Below are positions 35,689 through 46,200 of a stretch of 64,000 nucleotides of DNA, one piece after another. The position numbers and the translations under genes are program-made. The notes beneath the pieces are model-generated. The model searched no databases, had not been told where the DNA came from, and was given only the letters and a program-made list of their open reading frames with translations. How positions within the stretch are numbered: position 1 is the first letter of the stretch; every line of letters begins with the position of its first letter. Source of the stretch: Lachnospiraceae bacterium (GTDB lineage: Bacteria > Bacillota > Clostridia > Lachnospirales > Lachnospiraceae). Location of the stretch: NCBI GenBank assembly GCA_017540605.1, contig JAFYAS010000057.1, positions 31,993 to 95,992 on the forward strand, written 5' to 3'.

Positions 35689-36531
35689 ATGGATTTTTTT
35701 AAGCTGGGAGATAAGATACTGGATCTGCTGAATATGGTATTTGGTTTCTGGAATAATCAGGTATCGCTTGTATTTGCACTTCTAAAGGAATCTCCCGTTA
35801 ATTTTAAAGGCGGTGGTCCTTGGGGTGTAATATCAGGGATTGAGCCTATCTTTGTGGCTGTTGGTTCGTCACTTGTGGTCTTATTCTTTGTTATCGGTTT
35901 TTGCTCGGAATCGGTGGATGTAAAAGAAGAAATGCGGTTTGAGGTCATACTTCGTATGCTCATAAGGCTCGGACTTGCCGAGTGGTTCGTTGCAAACAAT
36001 GTAACGATAATGAAGGCGGTCTTTACATCAGTCGGAAATCTGGTCGGACTGCTGTCGGGAAACTCTACCGTTGAGCTTAAGATTGCAGCAGACCAGGCAG
36101 AGATCATCAAGGACTTGGGATTTGGAGAGTCGTTGATTATGCTGATACTTACGGCACTTCTCTCCATTATCATTATTATCTGCGGTTTCTTTCTGATATA
36201 TACCGTATATTTCAGATTCCTGAAACTGTTGATCATCGTTCCGTTAGGCTCTATTGCCTATTCGACGATGGGCGGCAACAGGATGGTTGCACATACGGCA
36301 GTCACTTACAGTAAATATTTTCTCTCTGTGGTGCTTGAGGCGGTAGTAATGGCTCTGGCAATAATACTTTGCAATGCCCTTATCAATTCAGGGCTGCCAT
36401 CGTTTACGGGAGATTACGCAGACTGGGCAAAGACATTGATATACCTTTGCGAACTGACATTTACGATTGCTCTTACGGTTGGAACGGTAAAGGGAGCACA
36501 AAGTCTGGCAAGCAAAGCATTAGGCATATAA
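35689..36531 (+). CDS. VirB6/TrbL-like channel protein
   Basis: The 280-aa integral membrane protein has about six helices, one near residues 55-75 (FVAVGSSLVVLFFVIGFC). The group SLIMLILTALLSIIIIICGF and the loop YFRFLKLLIIVPLGSIAYST are typical of the TrbL/VirB6 relatives in Gram-positive elements. It forms the inner-membrane platform of the secretion channel. Its place between the pilin-like and PrgI genes is the standard order. Confidence 0.8.
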   Translation: MDFFKLGDKILDLLNMVFGFWNNQVSLVFALLKESPVNFKGGGPWGVISGIEPIFVAVGSSLVVLFFVIGFCSESVDVKEEMRFEVILRMLIRLGLAEWFVANNVTIMKAVFTSVGNLVGLLSGNSTVELKIAADQAEIIKDLGFGESLIMLILTALLSIIIIICGFFLIYTVYFRFLKLLIIVPLGSIAYSTMGGNRMVAHTAVTYSKYFLSVVLEAVVMALAIILCNALINSGLPSFTGDYADWAKTLIYLCELTFTIALTVGTVKGAQSLASKALGI

Positions 36532-36546
36532 GAAATGGAGGTTTTT

Positions 36547-37086
36547 ATGGTTATAGAAGTAAATAAAGATATAGACCGTTACAAGGAATCGGTGGTCTTA
36601 GGACTTACGGCAAGGCAGCTTATCTACAGTATTATATCTGTATTGATAGGTGGAGGCATAGTTCTTCTTGTTTATCCGTATGTGGGACTGACTGTAAGTG
36701 CTTATATTGCAATTCCGGTGGTAGCACCGATAGCGCTGACTGGGTTTTATTCCTATAACGGAATGACTTTTATGCAGATGATGAAGTTAAAACTTCATTT
36801 TTCCTTTGGAAATAAGGCACTGACCTATCTATCAACGGAGAGTGCCGATGAGATAGGAAGGGTAAGGCTTTTAGAGGAGACGGCAGGTAAGAAGAAAGGG
36901 TTCTTAAAGAAAAAGGATATTTCTGATAAACCGGTAAAGAAGGCTGATTCAAAAGCAAGACCTGATGATAAGCAGATAGGTTCTAAGTCATCAGCCAATA
37001 AGAGCCTGCTTCTTATGCTGGTAGTAGTTTTTGGACTTGCCGCTTTGTTTATAGCTGCGGCGATTATTTTGAAGATGTATATGTAA
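36547..37086 (+). CDS. PrgI-family membrane protein
   Basis: The 179-aa protein opens with VIEVNKDIDRYKESVVLGLT and ARQLIYS, which marks the PrgI family (VirB3-like). Two close membrane helices follow (about residues 28-70), then a cytoplasmic Lys-rich stretch and an unusual extra C-terminal helix (about 158-178). PrgI proteins pair with VirB4, which is encoded next. The ATG at 36547 follows ATGGAGG; the frame extends 12 bases further upstream without a better start. Confidence 0.82.
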   Translation: MVIEVNKDIDRYKESVVLGLTARQLIYSIISVLIGGGIVLLVYPYVGLTVSAYIAIPVVAPIALTGFYSYNGMTFMQMMKLKLHFSFGNKALTYLSTESADEIGRVRLLEETAGKKKGFLKKKDISDKPVKKADSKARPDDKQIGSKSSANKSLLLMLVVVFGLAALFIAAAIILKMYM

Positions 37087-37108
37087 GCATCGGAAAGGAT
37101 TAAAGATT

Positions 37109-39676
37109 ATGGGAATATTTTCAGACGGATTTAAGGAGCTTAAGAAGGCAAGTGAGCCTTTATACAAAGCACCTAAATCCATTCAGGAGACGATAGAGAT
37201 TGAAAAGGTGGCGGTAAACGGTATCTTTGAGGTATCAAGAAACCGTTATAGCAAATGTTACCATTTCAATGACATCAATTATACGACAACCAATGAGGAA
37301 GAACAGATCGACATCTTTGAGAGGTATTGCAAGTTCTTAAACAGTCTTGACTGTTCGTTTAAGATTACAGTCAACAACAAGAATAAGGATATGGAGAAGC
37401 TTCGTGATTATATCCTGCTTGGCTATACCGGTGATTGTTATGATAAGTTTCGTAAGATTTATAATGATATCATCGAGGAGAAAATCCGTGAGGGCAGGCA
37501 GGGGATTGAGCAGGAGAGGTATCTGACGATTACCATTGAACGAAAGAACTTTGAGGAAGCAAAGGTACAGTTTGCCACAATCGAGGCTACGGTTCATAAG
37601 GCATTTTCTGAGCTTGGGACGGACATCATTCCTCTTGATGGGAATGAGAGGCTAAAGGTTCTTCACGACTTCTATCATTTAGGAGAGGAGGATAGTTTTG
37701 ATTTTGATATTAAGCACGCTGCAAAGGTCGGGGCGGATTTCAGGAACGACCTTTGCAACGGTATGTTGAAATTCTATCCGGATCACATCGAGGACGAGGG
37801 AAAGTTTGTAAGGGCACTCTTTATCAAGAAGTATCCGAGTTCGCTATCCGACAGGTTCTTAAATGAGATTACCTCTTTACCTGTCCATTCTGTGACAAGT
37901 ATTGATGTTGTCCCGATTCCAAAGGATATGACAACGAAGGTTCTTCAGAAAAAGTATCTGGGTATTGAATCGGACATCATCAAGCAGCAGCGTGTCAGGA
38001 ATAAGAACAATGATTTTTCTTCCGAGATTTCCTATGCAAAGAGGACAGAGAAGAAAGAGATTGAGCAGATCATGGACGATGTGAGGGAGAATGACCAGTG
38101 TATGTTTTATGTAGCTGTGACTATTCTTCTTGTGGCGGAAAGTAAGGAGGAGCTTGACAGCGTTACGGAATCTGTTGTTACCATCGGCAAGCGTAATTCC
38201 GTTGTGATAGATACTCATTTCCTGAAACAGAGGGAGGCTCTTAACACAACGTTACCTATCGGCGTTCGTCAGGTCGAGACTATGAGGACAATGCTCACGC
38301 AGTCCTTGGCGGTTCTTCTTCCTTTCAATGTGCAGGAGTTAAATGACGCAGGCGGTAACTATTACGGTATCAATCAGATCAGCAAGAATGTGAATGTAGG
38401 AAACAGAAAGAAGCTCTTAAACGGTAACGGATTCATCTTTGGTGTTCCGGGTTCCGGCAAGAGCTTTTTTGCAAAGCAGGAGATGGGCAATGTTTTCTTA
38501 AATACAAATGATGATGTGATCGTGATTGATCCGATGAATGAGTATTTTGACATTGCAAGGACTTTCGGTGGAGCAATCGTAAATCTTTCTGCCTATACAA
38601 AGAACTATGTAAATCCTTTGGAAGCAGATTTATCAAGGGTAAATGAAAAAGGAATTCGTGATGTGATTGCGGATAAGTCGGAGTTCATGCTTGGGCTTTG
38701 TGACCAGCTCTTAGGCTCGGCACTTAATCAGAAGCATCATTCCATCATTGATCGTTGTGTAAAGGATTTATACTTCAATGCGTGGAAAACTGGGAAAGTG
38801 CCACTAATGACAGACTTTTATCATATCTTAAAGGCACAGTCGGAAACGGAAGCACAGGAGCTTGCCCTTTGCCTGGAGCTTTTTGTTGAGGGTTCTCTTA
38901 ATATCTTCAACCATCATACCAATGTGGACGAGGATAACAGGCTTACAGTGTACGGTATTCAGGATTTGGGTTCTCAGCTCGCACCGGTTGCCATGCTTGT
39001 CATGATGGAGGCTATTCAGTCAAGGATTGTCGAGAATGGTCGAAAGGGCAGGGCAACTTGGCTTTATATTGACGAGTGCCATGTCCTTCTTAGCAGTGAT
39101 TACAGTGCAACATACCTTCAGCAGCTTTGGAAAAAGGTCAGAAAGCAGGGAGGACTTTGTACGGGTATCAGCCAGAATGTGACAGACCTCTTGCAGAACT
39201 ATATTGCTGCCACTCTTATCTCAAACAGTGAGTTTATCGCACTCTTAAAGCAGAGTAATATTGACAGTGCAAAGCTTGCCGAGGTTATAGGAGTATCGGA
39301 TGCACAGCTTAGGTTTGTAAGCAATTCTCCAAGCGGAACAGGACTGATCAAGTGCGGTTCGGTGGTAATCCCGTTTGATAATACCATTGCCAAGGATACG
39401 GAACTTTACAAGCTCTACAACACCAATATTCACGAGAAGATAGCGGAAGGATTGATGGATAATCCATACGGTTCTCGGACTGATTCCGATTTGGAAGATT
39501 ATAATCTCAATGAGAATGATGATATTCACGAGACAGTTATAGATGGTGAGCATATCCGATGGAGCAGTAACAGACCGCTGAAACTCAGTTATGCAGAGGA
39601 TAGTGATGTCGGCTCTGACACAAGTTCTAAGGTCGAACAATCTGTACCTAAGTACAACAGTTGGCTGATTTATTAA
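37109..39676 (+). CDS. virB4: VirB4/TraE-type conjugation ATPase
   Basis: The 855-aa cytoplasmic motor has an N-terminal VirB4 domain and Walker A GVPGSGKS (445-452). Walker B is TWLYIDECHVLL (about 650-661), with the later GLCTGISQNVTDLLQN motif. It powers channel assembly and DNA passage. DVIVIDPMNEY and IQDLGSQLAPVAMLV are further family marks. The C-terminal 70 residues are acidic. It lies 22 bases after prgI and 13 before the hydrolase gene. Confidence 0.93.
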   Translation: MGIFSDGFKELKKASEPLYKAPKSIQETIEIEKVAVNGIFEVSRNRYSKCYHFNDINYTTTNEEEQIDIFERYCKFLNSLDCSFKITVNNKNKDMEKLRDYILLGYTGDCYDKFRKIYNDIIEEKIREGRQGIEQERYLTITIERKNFEEAKVQFATIEATVHKAFSELGTDIIPLDGNERLKVLHDFYHLGEEDSFDFDIKHAAKVGADFRNDLCNGMLKFYPDHIEDEGKFVRALFIKKYPSSLSDRFLNEITSLPVHSVTSIDVVPIPKDMTTKVLQKKYLGIESDIIKQQRVRNKNNDFSSEISYAKRTEKKEIEQIMDDVRENDQCMFYVAVTILLVAESKEELDSVTESVVTIGKRNSVVIDTHFLKQREALNTTLPIGVRQVETMRTMLTQSLAVLLPFNVQELNDAGGNYYGINQISKNVNVGNRKKLLNGNGFIFGVPGSGKSFFAKQEMGNVFLNTNDDVIVIDPMNEYFDIARTFGGAIVNLSAYTKNYVNPLEADLSRVNEKGIRDVIADKSEFMLGLCDQLLGSALNQKHHSIIDRCVKDLYFNAWKTGKVPLMTDFYHILKAQSETEAQELALCLELFVEGSLNIFNHHTNVDEDNRLTVYGIQDLGSQLAPVAMLVMMEAIQSRIVENGRKGRATWLYIDECHVLLSSDYSATYLQQLWKKVRKQGGLCTGISQNVTDLLQNYIAATLISNSEFIALLKQSNIDSAKLAEVIGVSDAQLRFVSNSPSGTGLIKCGSVVIPFDNTIAKDTELYKLYNTNIHEKIAEGLMDNPYGSRTDSDLEDYNLNENDDIHETVIDGEHIRWSSNRPLKLSYAEDSDVGSDTSSKVEQSVPKYNSWLIY

Positions 39677-39689
39677 GGAGCGTGATCAA

Positions 39690-41603
39690 ATGAAGATTCG
39701 TAAGGTAGAAGATAAGCCTATGGAGCTTCATACCAAGGACGGTCCGAAGCTCCGAATAAAAAGGAAGGGCAAGACAAAGCCCGGCAAGATGAAAGTTCAT
39801 AAGGTAAGGAGGTCTCCGCTTTCAGGACTTAAGCAGAGGATGGAGACTTCCAATGCCTCTATACAGATTAAGAGGCAGCAGCTTCATATCATGGGACGTA
39901 AGGCACTAAAGGAAGCAGACGGCGGAGAGGAGATTGCAGACAGCATTGATATTGCTACCACAGTTTCTTATCCGCTTGTATCTTCCGCTAAAAAAGGTGC
40001 AAAGCTTCTTCGGGATAAAAAGCTTAAATTAAAGACCGAGAAGAAAGCAACAGATCAGGCAAAACGCAAAAGATACAGGACATCATCAACAGACGATGAA
40101 GGTATCCATGCAAAAGAGGTTGCAAGGCGTAAAGCAGTCGTAAAGGCAAAGGATTCTAATATCAAAAAGAGGGACAGTACTTCAAAGGGTGGTAAGGACT
40201 CTTCTAAAAATATCGGAAGAGGTTCGAGGAAAAGCAGGATGATTGCTGTGTTTATGAGGAACCTTCGTGCAAGAGAGGAGGAGAAATCAACCGTAAAGCA
40301 GGCGGCTAAGGATAAGGTTAAGAGAGAGCTTGCAATTTTGATCAAGAAGATTGTTACGACAATCCTGCCTGCATTTTTGGCATTGTTCTCTGTGATTGCA
40401 TTATGCGGTGTTGTAGTCGTGGCAGTGCTTGCGGTGATCTATAATTCTCCCTTTGCCATATTCTTTCCATTGCCCGACAGTGGGACAGAAGATCCGAGGA
40501 CGGTGCTTGTAAGCTACTATCAGGAGTTTAATGAAAAAATTCTTGATATGGAGGATAACGGTGAGACTGTTGTTTATAAGAACTCGGAAGATGGTGTGGC
40601 GGTATCCAATTTTAATGATACCCTGATGGTCTATATGCTCATTTACGGAGATGGTAAGGCAGGCTATGTTATGGATGAAGAGGGCAAAAAGAATCTCAAA
40701 AAGATTTTTGATGAGATGAATTACATCGGTTCAGCCAGCAGTGCAGTAGAGATGAATGTAGGTGATTCTCTCGGCAAGGTCTGGGCTACAGCTTATTGTC
40801 CCTGTTCCAAGTGTTGCGGTCCTTATGCAAATGGAATCACAGCTTCAGGCAAGAAAGCCAGAGCAAAGCATACCATAGCTGTTGATGCATACAATCCGAT
40901 CGTGCCTATGGGAACAAAGGTTGTGATTGAGGGTACGGTCTATACGGTAGAGGATACGGGTGACTTAAATCACTATGGTAATGACTTTGATATTTTTTAT
41001 GCAAAGCATGAGCAATGTGGACAGTGGGGAAGAAAACACGTTGAGGCTTATATCGCTGAGGGCAACACCAATAAGGTTATGGTCACTTCCTCAAATACGA
41101 CTGTCAGCAATCTGACCTATAAGGACTATATGGAAAAGCATTCTCTTAATGCAGATCAGAAAGAGGTGCTTGAAGAACTGATGTCTGCAGATGCTTCACA
41201 GCTTTACGGTTCAGGTGCTTTGGGTGCTCAGGTGGCACAGCTTGCCATGACAAAGATAGGGTGTCATTACAGTCAGGATCGCCGTATGTCAAACGGATAT
41301 TATGATTGTAGCTCTTTGGTTTTGAGGCTTTATAAAGAGGTTGGATTAAATCTTCCCAATGTCGCATCAACTCAGGGACAATATTGTTATAAGAATGCGA
41401 TGATCATCAATAAAAAGGATTTGAAACCGGGAGACCTGATTTTCTATTCCTATGAGGATAATGGCGAGTTTAGGAATATTTCTCACGTAGCAATCTATGT
41501 GGGAGATGGAAAGATGGTTCACGCTGCAAACTCAAGACGAGGAGTAGTCCTTGATCCCCTTCGGACAAGCAGCGTAGTATTTTATGCGAGACCGTACAGA
41601 TAA
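39690..41603 (+). CDS. Conjugation cell-wall hydrolase: 3D domain plus NlpC/P60 peptidase
   Basis: The 637-aa protein has a long basic cytoplasmic region (residues 1-210) and a single membrane helix (about 220-250, LPAFLALFSVIALCGVVVV). A stalk follows, then a 3D/RlpA-like domain (about 365-455, VWATAYCPCSKCCGPYANG) and an NlpC/P60 endopeptidase domain (about 510-637) with catalytic Cys540 in YYDCSSLV and His in ISHVAIYVGDG. It plays the VirB1-like role of opening peptidoglycan for the channel. The two-enzyme layout differs from the lysozyme-NlpC pair of Tn916. It is the last gene of this block before the oppositely oriented toxin gene. Confidence 0.87.
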   Translation: MKIRKVEDKPMELHTKDGPKLRIKRKGKTKPGKMKVHKVRRSPLSGLKQRMETSNASIQIKRQQLHIMGRKALKEADGGEEIADSIDIATTVSYPLVSSAKKGAKLLRDKKLKLKTEKKATDQAKRKRYRTSSTDDEGIHAKEVARRKAVVKAKDSNIKKRDSTSKGGKDSSKNIGRGSRKSRMIAVFMRNLRAREEEKSTVKQAAKDKVKRELAILIKKIVTTILPAFLALFSVIALCGVVVVAVLAVIYNSPFAIFFPLPDSGTEDPRTVLVSYYQEFNEKILDMEDNGETVVYKNSEDGVAVSNFNDTLMVYMLIYGDGKAGYVMDEEGKKNLKKIFDEMNYIGSASSAVEMNVGDSLGKVWATAYCPCSKCCGPYANGITASGKKARAKHTIAVDAYNPIVPMGTKVVIEGTVYTVEDTGDLNHYGNDFDIFYAKHEQCGQWGRKHVEAYIAEGNTNKVMVTSSNTTVSNLTYKDYMEKHSLNADQKEVLEELMSADASQLYGSGALGAQVAQLAMTKIGCHYSQDRRMSNGYYDCSSLVLRLYKEVGLNLPNVASTQGQYCYKNAMIINKKDLKPGDLIFYSYEDNGEFRNISHVAIYVGDGKMVHAANSRRGVVLDPLRTSSVVFYARPYR

Positions 41604-41634
41604 AAAAAGCCATAGTCAAATCAGACTATGGCTT
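41602..41634 (-). terminator. Terminator of the AbiF-like gene
   Basis: AAGCCATAGTC (41607-41617) pairs perfectly with GACTATGGCTT (41624-41634). On the minus strand it is followed by seven T residues, so it is a canonical terminator for the minus-strand gene. On the plus strand there is no T run. Confidence 0.88.
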
Positions 41635-42567
41635 ATATCTTAATATTGATTTCCAATTGTTGCAAAAGCCCATTGATGCAAGAAGCTTATTTGCATTAGC
41701 AGATGTTGTTTTTGATTCATAGGATGATATCAGCTTTTTGAGTTGCTTATAAAAAGTCTTGAAATCATCTTTAGTAAGTAGGTATCTCAATGCAATAACT
41801 AAGGCAAAAAGGTCGTTCTTTCCTGAAGAATAACTTGATCCTGTCTTTGGAATACTAAGTTTTGCGTGAAGAGCAGTATCGGGTATATCTGTATGACTAT
41901 GATATAAAAATAGTCTCTCGTTGTGAGCACATACATTTCTAAAATCAGTGATTACTTTTAAATACTGTTTTAGTTCTTTTTCATTAGCAGCTTCATAGCA
42001 ATGGCTGATTTTTGATTGTATATCACTTTGCATAAAAGAATACATTTTGGATATTTGTCCAATAGTTAAAGTGTTGACAACGGTCCATAATGGGACATTT
42101 TGGTATGTCCTTCGCTGGTAGACAATATAATCGTGAGATGTATCACGATTTGCATTATAGTCAAGGATTTGAATCAGTTTGGTTATGCCTGAGCGATTCT
42201 TCCTTGACTGGTTATAGTTTCCGGGGGTTAGGTAGTCAGCCTGATTTGATGAATATTTGTCGCAGAAGTAGTATGAGATCTGAGATCGGATTTTTTGTTC
42301 TATATGACAGATATATTTGAACACCAGTAATCTGAGTTCTTCGTCAAATTCATAAAGGTTGACAATATCTTCAAAGGTTGTTCCTGATATGTAGGTACGG
42401 CTTGTATAGTCATAGAATATTGACTTGTAACCGTCTATTAGGGCGTAATAACGGATTTCACCAAGTTTTTCCATAGCAAAAGAAGGGTTGTTTATAATCA
42501 GCCCTTTGCCTTTGACCAGATTATTCAGTTGGTCTGAATAACTAAGAAATGGTTTAATGCTTGGCAT
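41626..42567 (-). CDS. AbiF/AbiD-like (Abi_2) HEPN protein, abortive-infection toxin candidate
   Basis: The 313-aa protein has the Abi_2 family N-terminus (KPFLSYSDQLNNLVKGKGL, LGEIRYYALIDGYK). Near the C-terminus is the HEPN ribonuclease motif R-N-V-C-A-H (Arg210 to His215, R-x4-H) within TDFRNVCAHNERLF. Family members such as lactococcal AbiD/AbiF stop phage growth, and HEPN proteins usually cut RNA. ATG 42567 is chosen because GAAAGG lies 8 bases upstream; earlier in-frame codons are crowded by that site. It is the only gene of the transfer region on the minus strand, placed between two transfer genes. That marks it as inserted cargo. Its leader contains a short terminated RNA. Confidence 0.85.
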   Translation of the reverse strand: MPSIKPFLSYSDQLNNLVKGKGLIINNPSFAMEKLGEIRYYALIDGYKSIFYDYTSRTYISGTTFEDIVNLYEFDEELRLLVFKYICHIEQKIRSQISYYFCDKYSSNQADYLTPGNYNQSRKNRSGITKLIQILDYNANRDTSHDYIVYQRRTYQNVPLWTVVNTLTIGQISKMYSFMQSDIQSKISHCYEAANEKELKQYLKVITDFRNVCAHNERLFLYHSHTDIPDTALHAKLSIPKTGSSYSSGKNDLFALVIALRYLLTKDDFKTFYKQLKKLISSYESKTTSANANKLLASMGFCNNWKSILRYKP

Positions 42568-42582
42568 AAATGACATCCTTTC

Positions 42583-42653
42583 AAAAAAGAAGAGAGGACC
42601 CACAGATCCTCTCTCCGGTCACAGTCCTCTCGAGTATCTGCAACCTATCACTG
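42583..42653 (-). ncRNA. Short RNA upstream of the AbiF-like gene, candidate antitoxin RNA
   Basis: A promoter at 42660-42688 would start an RNA near 42653. After about 40 nt it forms AGAGAGGA-TCTGTGGG-TCCTCTCT (42614 down to 42591) followed by TC and six T residues, a full intrinsic terminator 16 bases before the toxin start codon. An upstream GAGAGGAC (42631-42624) can pair instead with GTCCTCTC (42599-42592), so two 8-bp stems compete. A conserved RNA motif has been reported just upstream of abiF genes; this locus has the same layout. I could not compare it with that motif. Confidence 0.6.
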
Positions 42654-42659
42654 GAAATT

Positions 42660-42688
42660 ATATTACCACAATACATAAGAAAAAACAA
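42660..42688 (-). promoter_or_regulatory. Promoter of the AbiF-associated RNA
   Basis: Read on the minus strand, TTGTTT (42688-42683) and TAATAT (42665-42660) are 17 bases apart. The position fits a transcript that begins just before the paired hairpins. Confidence 0.6.
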
Positions 42689-42735
42689 CAGGAAATTAAA
42701 GGAAAAAGCATTTTTTCAAAGGAGAGTGATGTTTC

Positions 42736-43254
42736 ATGAGTGTAACAGTACAGGATTTAGTGGTTTATCACTACGAGAGGCAGCCGTCCGCTTTTAAGGT
42801 GGGAGAGCTGCTTCATAACTTTAACGGCAATGATTACCGTGTCATGGAGAATTATGGCGGTAACAACCTGCTCTTGATGCAGATGAATACCGGAATGTTT
42901 GTGGTTGGAAAAGATGTGGAGGCATACAAGAGGTATCCAAAAGATGCAAGCCCGACAGCAGACAATATCCAAACAGGCATAGAGTGGGGAAGTGGTGTAT
43001 ATCTGGGAAATGACATATCTGCCATAGATTTTAACAGAATCCGTGAGGAGTATAGTTCCCCACCTGAGCCAAATGAGAGAGGCGAATATGAGATAGAGAT
43101 AAACGAAACCTTATCCCATACGGAGACGGTCAAGGCAGATTCATACTATGAGGCACTTGATGAGGTTCGTGACCGGTATGACAGGAGTGAGATCGTACTG
43201 GATGCGGAATCATTTGTGGGAGTGGACTTCGGTCCAAAGAGCAGGAGCAGATAA
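42736..43254 (+). CDS. Element protein with PcfM/DpnD-like C-terminus
   Basis: The 172-aa protein has an N-terminal part rich in aromatic residues (VMENYGGNNLLLMQMNTGMF). Its C-terminal domain (about residues 118-165, EIEINETLSHTETVKADSYY then VRDRYDRSEIVLDAESFVGV) matches the short PcfM/DpnD family. PcfM is encoded by pCF10; its role is unknown. AAAGGAGAG precedes the ATG. It leads the operon with the methylase/helicase gene 15 bases downstream. Confidence 0.65.
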   Translation: MSVTVQDLVVYHYERQPSAFKVGELLHNFNGNDYRVMENYGGNNLLLMQMNTGMFVVGKDVEAYKRYPKDASPTADNIQTGIEWGSGVYLGNDISAIDFNRIREEYSSPPEPNERGEYEIEINETLSHTETVKADSYYEALDEVRDRYDRSEIVLDAESFVGVDFGPKSRSR

Positions 43255-43269
43255 AGGAGGAAAGGCTAA

Positions 43270-46200
43270 ATGAGTGTTGATTACAAATGCAGTCAGATCT
43301 ATAACGAAGTAATCCACGAGGCCACAAAGAGCGAGGAAGTCTGGAAAAGCGTTCTTTCTCTTTGTGGCAGGATATACCGTTATGAGTTTGACAATGTTTT
43401 AATGGTCTATGCACAGCGACCGAAGTCTACGCTGATTGCGGACTATGACACATGGAAAAAGGTTGACCGCTATGTAAAGCGTGGCAGCAAGGGTATTGCC
43501 ATATATCCGTCAAGGGCGTTGGCTCCGTATTGCAGATATGTGTTTGATATATCTGATACGGGCGGAAGGAATGTAAAGCTCACTTGGGATTTATCAGGCG
43601 ATAACCTTGACGGATATGCGAGGCTTCTTGCAAGGGAAGGTAAAATCACGCTTTCCGGTGATGAATCCCTTGGTGAACTACAAAATAAAATCTGGGACTT
43701 TACAAAAGAAGAGATTCGTGATATATTGAATACACACGCAATGCGTGTTAATGTTTTGGCGGACAAATTAGGCAACCAGATAATCAGCGGTATGCAGGAT
43801 ATCAGAGATGATGGAATGCAGATTATTGAAAACAGTATTTTCTATGTGGTAGCAGGCAGATGCGGTTTTGGTTTGAGCAGCTCTGAGCAGAATATAAGGA
43901 CGATTACACAGATCAACAAGGAAGATATGATATTCGAGCTTGGAAGTCTGGTAAGCGATGTATCCTGTGAGGTGTTGAGAGACATAAGCCACAGTATCAG
44001 AGAGGTAGAGCGAGAAAGGAGAGAAAGCCATGAGCGTAGCACTGAAGTACAAAGAAGGAACGGACGGGATGCTGTATCCGAACATCGTGATGGAGAAAGA
44101 GAATCTGTCGCAGATAGGCAAGTACGGTCTGATGGCGATGGATTATCTGAAGGAGAATCATTACGAGAGGTATCTGTCACTGAAAAGGTTCGGGAGACTG
44201 ACGGAAGTCTTGGCTCCGGTGAACGAGGAAGCGTACAGGATGGAAGAGCAGTTGATGAAGCAGTATCTAAAGACACATCCGGCGAAGAATCCGGCAGATA
44301 CAATGGAGATGTGGAAGATCAGGGAGCAGGGACTAAGGCAGGCTCTGGAGATAATTCTTCACGACCTGATCAACAAGTATCATTAAGCGAATCTCCGATT
44401 ACATCATTAAATGATGACAGACTTACAGTGGATGATTTCAAGCAACTATCATTTATGGATATGGTTGCACCTGAAAGTGATCTTGACCGTGAAATGAGAG
44501 AACTTAATAACTTTGGAGAAGAAAGAGGAGCTGATACGGCTTCTCTTTTTTTACATATGGAGTCTGTTTTATCAGAGCAGGAAAAAGCGGACTTAAAAGC
44601 AGGCAAATACACATATCTTAATCCGAAAAAAGAGCAGGTGCCACCTGATTATATCAAACAGGTTGTGCTTCGTGGTACAGGATTTGTTGACGGTAAAAAG
44701 CGTGTCTATAACATATGTAAGACAGAGTTTGTAAAGTCTGAGCGTGTAAGGCTCATTAAGAATGAGTTTGGTACAGGCGGTGCAGGCTGGCCACTTGAAG
44801 GGTACGGACTGCACGGCTATGACACTTTTCAGGCAAAGGGTATCCGTTTTCAGTGGAGAGACGAGGAAGGTGAGAAAGAGGGCTATGTAAACTGGAATGC
44901 CATTGAGGAAGTCATATCCGCTTTGGTGCTTATGGGTGAGTATTATACACCGGAGCCTGAGTTTGTAGACTCTGAACCACCTGTTGATATGCCGAATGAT
45001 GAACAGATTGCTTCCAATTATGATGTATCAAATGGTAATGTCATAGATGCAGATTATAAAGAGATTCCTGTTGAAGACGATAACGAACCGGCATTTTCAG
45101 AGGGTGATGTAGAGGATTCCATTGAACCATTGAGCGAGTATGCCATTCCTGATGAAGTGGACGATATGGGTATTCCGGACAGCGAGCGTGCAATGGACGA
45201 ACAAAGTGAGGACACGCTATATGAAATGACACAGGAGGAGCTTGAAAAGGAAGATGAGCTTGTTACTTTTGCAGAGTATGGCAGGGAGTTTTTAAGTGAG
45301 GACGAGTTTGAGGCGGGACTTGCAAATCTGATTGATGCTAAGGGGGATGATAAAGAGATAGCATCTCCAAAGGAAATGATTGAATCAGAACTGGTTTCTC
45401 AGGGTACTATCCCAAAGGGTAATAATTTTCACTATAATGCTTTCTCCGGCATGACCTATGGCGGTATGATGAAGCGCTATGATAGTAATATCAAGGCGCT
45501 TCGTACCCTAAAGCAGATTCAGTCTGAAAAAAGACCTGCCACACCCGCCGAACAGGAGGTTTTATCAAGATATGTAGGTTGGGGAGGTCTCTCGCAGGCA
45601 TTTGATCCGAATAATGATAACTGGACAAAGGAATATACAGAACTAAAGGAGCTTTTAACACCTGAAGAGTATGAATCGGCAAGAGCTACGGTCAATAATG
45701 CTTTCTATACGCCGACTTTGGTTGCTTCGGTTATAGGAGATGCCTTATCACAGTTTGGCTTCAAAGACGGCAACATTTTAGAGCCATCTATGGGTATCGG
45801 AAACTTTTTCGGCTGCCTGCCTGACAGACTATCAGGAAGTCAATTATACGGAGTTGAGATTGATCCCGTATCGGCAGAGGTTGCAAGGCTTTTATATCCA
45901 TCAGCAAAGATTGAGATAAAAGGCTTTCAGGATACCACATATCCCGATAACTTCTTTGACGCTGTTATCGGAAATGTACCATTTGGGGACTATAAGGTAT
46001 TCGATCCAAAGTATAACAAACTGAATTTCAAGATTCATGATTACTTTCTTGCCAAGTGCATAGATCAGGTAAGACCGGGCGGTATCGTTGCGGTAATAAC
46101 CACGAAAGGCACTCTTGATAAGAAGAATAACACTATCCGTAAGTATCTGGCGGAGAGGGCGGAGCTTTTGGGAGCAGTAAGGCTTCCAACTTCAACCTTT

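Noticed and set aside
41626..42567. Cas13-like effector
   Set aside because: The protein is 313 aa with one HEPN motif. Cas13 is about 900-1300 aa with two motifs, and no CRISPR array is present.
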